Origin: a virus | IMG/VR virus record: IMGVR_UViG_3300043395_000563 | Coordinates: 1-35,053 of that record | Direction: 5' to 3' (one strand) | DNA: 35,053 bases | In this document: one piece after another, positions 7,718 through 13,750 of the stretch | How positions within the stretch are numbered: position 1 is the stretch's first letter | How the letters are laid out: every line of letters starts with the position of its first letter | Notes under the pieces: generated by a model | The model's database searches: none | Seen by the model: only the letters and a program-made list of their open reading frames with translations | Told to the model about the DNA's origin: nothing | Made by a program: the position numbers and the translations under genes

Positions 7718-8778
7718 TGAACTACGAGCCCAACTACAATGATCCACGAGTCCAGACTCGTATTTCTCGAGCCATCAACTTCTGCGAGAAGTATCTCAAC
7801 GAGACCACAACTCAATGGCTCTCTACGAGATGGATAGATCATCGAGATAACTTCGGGTGTTCTAAAAATCAACTAAGCCGGTATCTTCGCGAGACATTAT
7901 TGATCGTAGCAGATGACTCATTTAATAGATTTACGGGTAAGACCAAAACATATAGGTTAAACCTCAACGGGTTAAATCAACTACGAGCCCGTCTTCGTGT
8001 AATACAACAAACAACATATAGTGTAGTACATCTCGATAATCGGCTACAAAATGAGCTCAAATCAGGCGATTTCGAGTATAAAGAGTCATCATCACGACTC
8101 TATCACCCACTACAAAACTTCAAGCGAGCGGCAAAGCACGAAGTCCTGGCCCAAGCCGGCTATCTATACAACTACGATATAGAATGTGCCGCACCAACAC
8201 TACTACATCAATACGCACAGCAGTTGGGAATGGACGAGTATCTATTCACACTACGCCGGTACATCAACGACAGAGCCGCAATAAGAGCCCAAATAGCACT
8301 GGAAGCAGAAGTGCCAGAACGCACAATCAAGCGTATCATCAACGGGTTATTTCAAGGAGCACATATATCTACTCATAGCACTACTATCGCATATCAGGAG
8401 CTCAACGGAGATCCTGCTAAGATAGAGTTCTTAAAGCAACACGAGTTCATAACAGCACTACGAGCCGACATAAAGACTTTGTGGGAATACATTCGTCCTC
8501 AACTGAGTCGTAGGACTCGAGTAGATAAAAATGGTCATACACGAACACTACCCATTTCTGGTAAGCAAAAGACTGCTTTATATAGAGATTTAGAGAGAGT
8601 CGTGTTGTCGAGTGTTAGAGAGTATCTCGACGAGACCAATAACCAATATTTCTTGGAGCACGATGGTTGGGCTACTCAACGAGAAGTAGATACAACTGCT
8701 CTCATCGAGCACATTCAAATCTCAACGGGATACGAGATCAAAATAGATTCTTCTTGTAATACAACAAACAACATATAG
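7717..8778 (+). CDS. Minimal family A-like polymerase (T7 RNAP/Pol I palm motifs)
   Basis: A 353-aa protein; the ATG at 7717 is preferred over the TTG three bases earlier because AAAAGGAG ends six bases upstream. Three motifs are seen. Motif A is LYNYDIECAAPTL with Asp154. Motif B is RTIKRIINGLFQG with Lys205; it aligns with the Pol I KAINFGLIYG and T7 RNA polymerase KRSVMTLAYG segments, with Gln in place of the conserved Tyr. Motif C is FLEHDGWAT with Asp316. Spacings (51 and 111 residues) are close to those I recall for E. coli Pol I (53 and 124). There is no exonuclease domain; the first 140 residues are unknown. It could be a DNA polymerase, RNA polymerase or primer-making enzyme. The C terminus runs into a direct repeat that supplies the stop codon. 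Confidence 0.6.
   Translation: MNYEPNYNDPRVQTRISRAINFCEKYLNETTTQWLSTRWIDHRDNFGCSKNQLSRYLRETLLIVADDSFNRFTGKTKTYRLNLNGLNQLRARLRVIQQTTYSVVHLDNRLQNELKSGDFEYKESSSRLYHPLQNFKRAAKHEVLAQAGYLYNYDIECAAPTLLHQYAQQLGMDEYLFTLRRYINDRAAIRAQIALEAEVPERTIKRIINGLFQGAHISTHSTTIAYQELNGDPAKIEFLKQHEFITALRADIKTLWEYIRPQLSRRTRVDKNGHTRTLPISGKQKTALYRDLERVVLSSVREYLDETNNQYFLEHDGWATQREVDTTALIEHIQISTGYEIKIDSSCNTTNNI
7998..8035. repeat. 38-bp direct repeat, copy 1 (inside polymerase gene)
   Basis: Identical over 38 bases to 8755-8792, 757 bp away. This copy codes for residues about 94-106 of the polymerase-like protein. It contains the 17-bp motif TATAGTGTAGTACATCT (8017-8033), which also occurs elsewhere in the genome. Confidence 0.95.
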
Positions 8779-8792
8779 TGTAGTACATCTCG
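8755..8792. repeat. 38-bp direct repeat, copy 2 (end of polymerase gene)
   Basis: Second copy of the repeat at 7998-8035, read in another frame so that it supplies the last codons and the TAG stop of the polymerase-like gene, then continues 14 bases past it. It contains the 17-bp motif at 8774-8790 and is followed by the palindrome TAGTAGATCTACTA (8801-8814). Confidence 0.95.
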
Positions 8793-8800
8793 TAAAACGA

Positions 8801-8814
8801 TAGTAGATCTACTA
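8801..8814. promoter_or_regulatory. 14-bp perfect palindrome after the polymerase gene
   Basis: TAGTAGATCTACTA is a perfect dyad nine bases after the second 38-bp repeat. The half-site TAGTAGATCT also occurs at 31718-31727 inside another copy of the 17-bp motif. A dimeric protein site is likely; the rest of 8815-8925 shows no gene. Confidence 0.45.
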
Positions 8815-8925
8815 CTAAAGTAAAGTTTCGATAATCAACCTCAATAACACGAGCTATAAGTACCAAGACGATAGCAATGATGCGTTCGTCAATATACTTT
8901 AACATAGCATAGGCCCAGAGCCAAG

Positions 8926-8960
8926 AACCCCTCCCGCTGTGAAGCGCCAGGGGTTTTTCT
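8926..8960 (+). terminator. Rho-independent terminator after the polymerase operon
   Basis: AACCCCT (8926-8932) pairs with AGGGGTT (8949-8955), with an inner stem CGCT/AGCG around GTGA, and is followed by TTTTTCTTT. The hairpin is strong and ends the early replication operon. Confidence 0.9.
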
Positions 8961-8989
8961 TTATAAGTATAGTATCGAAAGGAAACGCT

Positions 8990-10489
8990 ATGAACATAGA
9001 ACTCGCACCCATTGGCTCAATCACGCCATATCACAAGAACCCACGCAAGAACTCAAAGGCCGTGGATAAAGTAGCTGAATCAATACAAAACTTCGGCTTT
9101 AATCAACCCATCGTAGTAGATGAGAATCGAGTAGTAGTGGTAGGGCACACACGCCTAAAAGCCGCACAAAAACTCAAACTCACAGAAGTACCTGTTCTGG
9201 TAGTAAGTGATCGCAGTCCCGAACTGCTACAAGCATATCGCATCGCCGACAACAAGCTAAACGAGTTGGCCGAATGGGACACGGACTTACTACACGAAGA
9301 ACTGGCAGACATCGTAGAAAAGTTGGGCTCAGCAGAACTAACTGGCTTTGACTTTGATCAAATGGAGTATGACCGCACACGCCGAGACGACGATTGGAAA
9401 AGCCTAAACGAAAAGTATCTGGTACCACCATTTTCAATCATCGACGGTAGAGCAAGACCTTGGTTAGATCGCAAAAAGATCTGGAAGAACTCGGGCATTC
9501 GTTCAGACGAAGGTAGAAGCGAAGGGCTAACATATCCCAAAGAAGGCTACTTGGCAGTCAAAGACGCTTCAACATCAATCTTCGACCCTGTGCTGACAGA
9601 AACACTATATCACTGGTATTCAGCACCAGGACAGCATATCTTAGACCCATTCGCAGGAGGCTCAGTTCGCGGTATCGTAGCACGAGTCCTGGGCCGCAGT
9701 TATACAGGCATTGACCTACGCCCCGAGCAAATCGCGGCAAACATTAAAAACTGGGACGAAATGGTCCAAGACGGTCGAGACACACTAAACCGTTATCGTG
9801 GCACACAAGCAACAGAGCTAAACTGGCTTGAAGGCGACTCAAATGTGGTATTAGACGAACTCAACAACGAATCATACGATTTGGTCTTTACCTGCCCACC
9901 CTACGCAGACTTAGAAGTATATTCCGACAGAGCAGATGATCTAAGCACAATGAGCTATCCAGACTTCGTAGCAGTCTATAGCAGTATTATCAAAAAAGCC
10001 GCTGACAAACTAAAGAACAACAGATTCTTCGTTATTGTAGTAGGAGAAGTTCGCAGTACATCAAACGGCGGAGCATACTACAACTTCGTGGGAGACACTA
10101 TTAAAGCGGGCATCGACGCCGGACTACACTACTACAACGAAGCTGTGTATATCACACCAAACGGTAGTTTAAGTATGCGAGCCGAAAGACCATTCCAAGC
10201 CGCTCGTAAGTTGGGCAAGCATCACCAAAACGCAATAGTGTTCGTAAAGGGCAAAGGCGACGAAGCCAAAGCCGAACTTGACGAAATAGAATCAGCATAC
10301 GAACTACAAGAAGTATCAAATAAGCTGTTAGAAAAACACGAAAAGGTCCTGGTATTCACCAAAGGCAACCCAAAAACAGCTACACAAGAACTGGGCGAAA
10401 TCGAAGTAGATAACCTGGCAATGCTGGACTCTATCAACGGAGTAGATTTAGCTGACTTAGTAAAGGGATTTACAAGCAATGAACAATGA
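8990..10489 (+). CDS. ParB-like domain fused to a DNA methyltransferase
   Basis: A 499-aa protein. The ATG at 8990 (MNIELAPIGS) follows AAAGGAAA; the longer ORF from 8939 would run through the terminator and is rejected. Residues 1-120 form a ParB/sulfiredoxin-like domain (VVVVGHTRLKAAQKL at 48-62). Residues 215-245 hold the SAM-binding motif I (ILDPFAGGS, D219) and residues 302-305 the catalytic CPPY motif. Motif I before motif IV is the order of the alpha/gamma N6-adenine or N4-cytosine methylases. ParB-methylase fusions are common in phages and mobile elements, usually without a cognate restriction enzyme, and none is seen here. Likely roles are protection from host restriction or marking of phage DNA. 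Confidence 0.85.
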   Translation: MNIELAPIGSITPYHKNPRKNSKAVDKVAESIQNFGFNQPIVVDENRVVVVGHTRLKAAQKLKLTEVPVLVVSDRSPELLQAYRIADNKLNELAEWDTDLLHEELADIVEKLGSAELTGFDFDQMEYDRTRRDDDWKSLNEKYLVPPFSIIDGRARPWLDRKKIWKNSGIRSDEGRSEGLTYPKEGYLAVKDASTSIFDPVLTETLYHWYSAPGQHILDPFAGGSVRGIVARVLGRSYTGIDLRPEQIAANIKNWDEMVQDGRDTLNRYRGTQATELNWLEGDSNVVLDELNNESYDLVFTCPPYADLEVYSDRADDLSTMSYPDFVAVYSSIIKKAADKLKNNRFFVIVVGEVRSTSNGGAYYNFVGDTIKAGIDAGLHYYNEAVYITPNGSLSMRAERPFQAARKLGKHHQNAIVFVKGKGDEAKAELDEIESAYELQEVSNKLLEKHEKVLVFTKGNPKTATQELGEIEVDNLAMLDSINGVDLADLVKGFTSNEQ

Positions 10490-11051
10490 TGAACTATTAT
10501 ATCAAATAGAAGCAGCCGCAACCAGTCTGCTGACCGATAGCGAAATCATCACAAGTTTGGGCATCACGCAAGAAGTATTAGCTGAACACTACGCTATAGT
10601 AGAACGAGCACGCCTAAAGCTAAAACAAAGGCTCAACGCAAAACGGATTCAGGATGCGGCAACTTCTGGAGACGCTGGGGAAATCGTAGAAGCCATTCCA
10701 CGGAATAACAAACAAAAAATAAGCTCTCGGGGCGGGGCTCGTGTAGGCGGAGGACGCCCTAAAGGTAGTACCAATAAGATCTCTATCAAATCATTGTTAG
10801 AAGCAATCGAACGAGAAACAGGAGACTCATTGGAGAACCTATTGGCCCAAGGCTACGCAGAAGCGATTCAAAGCCAAAACAACACGCTACGCCAACACTA
10901 CGAAAAACTCTTTATGAACAAGGTAGTAGCCGACCAAGTAGATATCAACATAGGCCAAACCGAAGATGTAATCAGAGCCAAAGAGTTAGCGTTTAAAGAA
11001 GCCCTGGATTCAATGATCGGTCGAGCACCACCCGAACCTCCACTACATTAA
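10479..11051 (+). CDS. TerS-like DNA-binding protein
   Basis: A 190-aa protein overlapping the methyltransferase end by 11 bases; AAAGGGAT lies upstream. Residues 18-50 look like a helix-turn-helix (LTDSEIITSLGITQEVLAEHY) followed by a long basic helix, as at the N terminus of many small terminase subunits. Residues 85-100 hold GGARVGGGRPKGSTNK, an AT-hook-like basic linker often seen in phage packaging and DNA-binding proteins. The last 80 residues are helical. TerL lies 17 kb away, which is unusual for a terminase pair. A plain DNA-binding or regulatory protein is the alternative. Confidence 0.45.
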   Translation: MNNDELLYQIEAAATSLLTDSEIITSLGITQEVLAEHYAIVERARLKLKQRLNAKRIQDAATSGDAGEIVEAIPRNNKQKISSRGGARVGGGRPKGSTNKISIKSLLEAIERETGDSLENLLAQGYAEAIQSQNNTLRQHYEKLFMNKVVADQVDINIGQTEDVIRAKELAFKEALDSMIGRAPPEPPLH

Positions 11052-11208
11052 AATAAGCGGAGAGAAACCAAAATAACGCAAAAACACGAAAAAATCTTCA
11101 ATGAAATCAACGCTGAATCCAGGCCTCGATCATCGAAAAACTACCACCTAAGGGGGTAGTAGCAGGACACACAAAAACACCGCAAAAACAGGCGAAATAA
11201 ACAAAACG

Positions 11209-11244
11209 ACTTGTAAGTTTAGTGTAAGCTAACGATCGTATAAT
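11209..11244 (+). promoter_or_regulatory. Promoter upstream of the 11306 operon
   Basis: A perfect TATAAT (11239-11244) lies 62 bases before the next start. No good -35 is present at 17 bases (AGTTTA, 11216-11221). The upstream ACTTGTAAGT (11209-11218) resembles the palindrome ACTTATAAGT in the 6880 promoter, so activation by a bound protein is possible. The rest of the 254-base gap holds a small hairpin (CTACC/GGTAG, about 11141-11159) and no gene. Confidence 0.5.
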
Positions 11245-11305
11245 ACATACATAGACAGCAGTAAAGTAGATCGCTTAACTGGTTTATAACACTTAGGAGT
11301 AAGAA

Positions 11306-11566
11306 ATGAAGTCCATTATCGACAGCCGAGATCTCAACACTCGATTACACAATCTTTACCGTAATCGGGAACTATTAGAGTTTGCTCACAGCAAAGAAAT
11401 GTTTAATCAGCAAGCATTAGCTATTTGGACCGAATGGTTAAAGTATCAGATGAAGCCGACAGCTACACCAGGTAGCATACAAGAACAACTTGATGTATTA
11501 GACACTCCCGAGTTCAATAAAGGCTGTTGGGAACTGGACAACGGATACGAAGAGGAGTTCGCATAA
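11306..11566 (+). CDS. Small early-type protein, unknown
   Basis: An 86-aa acidic protein with a clear ribosome site (AGGAGT). It is helical by composition (RLHNLYRNRELLEFAHSKEM), with Trp residues and an acidic end (DNGYEEEFA). No family recognised. First gene after a TATAAT promoter, and its stop shares one base with the next start, so the next two genes are probably in the same operon. Confidence 0.65.
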   Translation: MKSIIDSRDLNTRLHNLYRNRELLEFAHSKEMFNQQALAIWTEWLKYQMKPTATPGSIQEQLDVLDTPEFNKGCWELDNGYEEEFA

Positions 11567-11790
11567 TGGATTTAAACGATTTAACACCCGAACAACGGCT
11601 CGAGCATTGGCGAACAATCGACTGGTATATGGTGACTATTCAAGGTATCAACGCTCAGGGCAAAGAAGACACAGCAGTAGTCAAAATGTCCGGCGACATA
11701 GACTTTACGGTAGAATGTTGGGCCATAGACAAAGGTTGGTTTCAAGCAGCCGCAGTCAGCCAAGAACCAGTACCATACTACACACAATAA
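11566..11790 (+). CDS. Small acidic protein, unknown
   Basis: A 74-aa protein beginning MDLNDLTPEQRLEHW. The ATG at 11566 is chosen because GAGGAG lies upstream and it overlaps the previous stop in the TAATG style common here; a longer ORF exists from 11527 but is less likely. It has a compact pattern of short strands (WYMVTIQGINAQGKEDTAVV, TVECWAIDKGWFQAAAV). Function unknown. Confidence 0.65.
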   Translation: MDLNDLTPEQRLEHWRTIDWYMVTIQGINAQGKEDTAVVKMSGDIDFTVECWAIDKGWFQAAAVSQEPVPYYTQ

Positions 11791-11798
11791 GGATTACA

Positions 11799-12014
11799 AT
11801 GAGCACTTTAGAACAACGCACCATAGCTGACATTCAGAACCTTGTAGCACAAGGCTATCTAAGCCCTTATGACGGTCAATGGTGTATAGGCGCAATACGC
11901 AACCGACACGGACTAACAAGAGAGACTCGCCATCAGCTACGAGATCTGGTCCAATCCAAACTGCGTTCAGCCAAAGATCGGGCTTTAGGCGACATCGAGG
12001 CCAGCTTAGATTAG
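11799..12014 (+). CDS. Small basic helical protein, unknown
   Basis: A 71-aa protein starting MSTLEQRTIADIQNL, with AAGGATT before it. Arg-rich and helical (RNRHGLTRETRHQLRDLVQS), so nucleic-acid binding is possible. Its stop codon is part of the -35 of the next promoter (12012-12017). No family recognised. Confidence 0.65.
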   Translation: MSTLEQRTIADIQNLVAQGYLSPYDGQWCIGAIRNRHGLTRETRHQLRDLVQSKLRSAKDRALGDIEASLD

Positions 12015-12040
12015 ACTTATCCGATAAATCAATATACAAT
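12012..12040 (+). promoter_or_regulatory. Sigma70-like promoter for the 12128 operon
   Basis: TAGACT at 12012-12017, 17-base spacer, TACAAT at 12035-12040. The 10 bases TTAGACTTAT around the -35 are identical to those of the promoter at 6880, with the same spacing, so the two probably fire together. A weak relative of the 17-bp motif (ATAGTTGTAGGACTT) follows at about 12040. Confidence 0.65.
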
Positions 12041-12127
12041 ATAGTTGTAGGACTTAAACCTACCGAGTCGATTCGAAGCAGTTGAACTCGTTAAATCAAT
12101 AGTCATTCTTACAAGGAGAAAAAGAAT

Positions 12128-13057
12128 ATGACAATCGCAAAGAACCGCAAGGTCTCACCACCTAAAAGTATTCAGAAATACATTGGCAAAGAATGGGGCA
12201 CATGGGCTCCAGGAGATCGTATCCCAGTAGATACACCTTTAAGCAAATGCCAGCGAGACTACAAAGAGCAAAATGTATTCAAATACATCAAAAAGATCGG
12301 TGGATTAGACCGCAACTTGTTCGGCTACGCTACAGCAATACGCCGCAAGTCAGATGGTCAGTTAGCATTGGTAAATGGACAGCATCGTATCAATCTGGTA
12401 AAGATCCTAAGTCCTTTAACAACAGAAGTACCAGCACAAATCATTGATGTAGAGGACGAAGATTTCGACCGTTATGGCAGTCGCTTTTTTCATCAGATCA
12501 ATGGTGGAGTCAATAAAGCACTTACTAACGAAGAACTATTCTACGCACAAGTAATCGCCGAAGATCCAGAAGCCCTGGCTATTCGACAAGCCCTGGTCAA
12601 ATGCCAACTCAGCTGTGGTAAAGTCAATAACGAAGTTGGCACACTACCCATCAAGTACGCTACATTCGTCAAGTGTTTGGCCTTAGGTGGTCCAGCAACA
12701 GAGCGAGCAGTTCAACTACTACGCAAAGGCTTTAAGTCAATGAACGAAGTAGCACTACACGGTTTAGTATATCTACTAAGTCGCCGAGAGTACGAAGTCC
12801 TGGGCAACCGTTCAGTAGCAGTAGGCAAGCACTTCGAAACCTGGCTAACACAAGCAGTCCCAATGTTTCATTCGGTGACAGCACTTACCTTTCCTAAGTA
12901 TCACAATGCCAAGTCCTGGGAAGTAGGAGTAGCATATGGTTTAGTTCAAAGTTTCGTTAAACATCAGCGTAATCAGAATCTATCAGCTATTCAAGTAGGC
13001 ACTATCAAAGAGATTTACGAAGAGTCAGTTGGCAAAGATGATTCGGGAGTGTTATAA
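12128..13057 (+). CDS. ParB/DGQHR-type domain protein
   Basis: A 309-aa protein with AAGGAGA before the ATG. Residues 28-110 are ParB-like, with a conserved loop LVNGQHRINLVKI (NGQHR at 83-87) and a phosphate/nucleotide-binding style typical of the DGQHR/DUF6551 relatives in phages. The C-terminal 180 residues are helical and unrecognised. ParB-like folds of this type bind CTP or DNA or act as nucleases in different families; no clear catalytic set is visible. It is the first gene after an early promoter and overlaps the next gene by one base. A role in DNA metabolism or host takeover is inferred. Confidence 0.7.
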   Translation: MTIAKNRKVSPPKSIQKYIGKEWGTWAPGDRIPVDTPLSKCQRDYKEQNVFKYIKKIGGLDRNLFGYATAIRRKSDGQLALVNGQHRINLVKILSPLTTEVPAQIIDVEDEDFDRYGSRFFHQINGGVNKALTNEELFYAQVIAEDPEALAIRQALVKCQLSCGKVNNEVGTLPIKYATFVKCLALGGPATERAVQLLRKGFKSMNEVALHGLVYLLSRREYEVLGNRSVAVGKHFETWLTQAVPMFHSVTALTFPKYHNAKSWEVGVAYGLVQSFVKHQRNQNLSAIQVGTIKEIYEESVGKDDSGVL

Positions 13058-13446
13058 TGTCTAAGACCAGTCTCGAAGATCTTAAACGCTATGCCGAAGC
13101 TTGGAGAGGCGGTTGGGTAGTAATCGCCAACATCCCAACTTCTAAGGTAGCAATACACCGAATCCAGGCCAAATACGACTTAGACAATCCAGACCATTGG
13201 GCTCCATACGATCGGGAACTACAAGACTATAGAGCCTTAAAGTGTAATATGTCAGCTGATTTCGACACACACGAAGAAGCTGTTGAATACGCGGTAGAAG
13301 TAGTAAAGGCAGGAGCTACTTACTTGACAATCTGTAGTCCCGAAGTATATGCCTGGGCTTTAGACGACGCAATGAAGACCAATCCAGCAGTTAGATTGGC
13401 CGGAGAAAAGATTCAATGGTTATCATCAGGAAAGGTCGCACAATGA
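13057..13446 (+). CDS. Unknown protein, operon with ParB-like gene
   Basis: A 129-aa protein; ATG overlaps the previous stop by one base. Alternating strand/helix pattern (GGWVVIANIPTSKVAIHRIQ, EEAVEYAVEVVKAGATYLTI) suggests a small alpha/beta fold. No family recognised and no metal-binding cluster seen. Its 3' end overlaps the next gene by four bases (ATGA). Confidence 0.65.
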   Translation: MSKTSLEDLKRYAEAWRGGWVVIANIPTSKVAIHRIQAKYDLDNPDHWAPYDRELQDYRALKCNMSADFDTHEEAVEYAVEVVKAGATYLTICSPEVYAWALDDAMKTNPAVRLAGEKIQWLSSGKVAQ

Positions 13447-13619
13447 AGCCAACTACACGAGCAATGGAACTCATCATCGAGCTAAAGTATCTTATCAATA
13501 GGTTAGAAGGTAAAGAGCTAACACAGGACGACCTTGATCGTATCAACGCTATCTCCCGAGAGTTCAATAAGCTAAACCCCAAGTTTAGTGTAATCGACTT
13601 CGTTAGAGAAGATAAGTAA
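13443..13619 (+). CDS. Small helical protein, unknown
   Basis: A 58-aa protein from ATG 13443 (AGGAAAGG upstream, ATGA overlap with previous stop). Two charged amphipathic helices (AMELIIELKYLINRLEGKE, QDDLDRINAISREFNKL) suggest a helical hairpin or dimer. It is the last gene before the strong terminator. Function unknown. Confidence 0.65.
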   Translation: MKPTTRAMELIIELKYLINRLEGKELTQDDLDRINAISREFNKLNPKFSVIDFVREDK

Positions 13620-13623
13620 GAGG

Positions 13624-13650
13624 GTAAGCAGTTGTAGGGCATCTGCTTAC
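13624..13650 (+). other. 8-bp perfect hairpin downstream of the early operon
   Basis: GTAAGCAG (13624-13631) and CTGCTTAC (13643-13650) pair perfectly; the loop and right arm contain a weak version of the 17-bp motif (AGTTGTAGGGCATCT). No T-tract, so it may be a processing or stabilising hairpin, or a protein site, ahead of the terminator. Confidence 0.55.
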
Positions 13651-13664
13651 ATCCTCGCTAAGGA

Positions 13665-13700
13665 AACCCCCCGGGAAAGTATGGCTCGGGGGGTTTTTCT
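13665..13700 (+). terminator. Strong Rho-independent terminator
   Basis: AACCCCCCG (13665-13673) pairs with CGGGGGGTT (13687-13695) over nine bases, followed by a TTTTT run. It separates the early operon from the structural block. Confidence 0.95.
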
Positions 13701-13715
13701 ACGAACAGCCTGGCC

Positions 13716-13723
13716 GCTAAATA
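13716..13723 (+). promoter_or_regulatory. Late-type promoter motif GCTAAATA, site 2
   Basis: GCTAAATATAAG lies 16 bases after the terminator and 27 bases before the tail nozzle ATG. A T4-like start site would fall near 13729, leaving a leader with an AAAAAGGA ribosome site. No -35 element is visible. Confidence 0.6.
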
Positions 13724-13750
13724 TAAGATACAAAAAGGACCCGCAACCTT

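Noticed and set aside
8939-8989. Upstream GTG start of the methyltransferase gene
   Set aside because: It lies inside the terminator stem and skips the good AAAGGAAA site before ATG 8990.
11607-12085. Longer alternative ORFs around the small early genes
   Set aside because: Frames overlap better-supported genes with ribosome sites and coupled starts.
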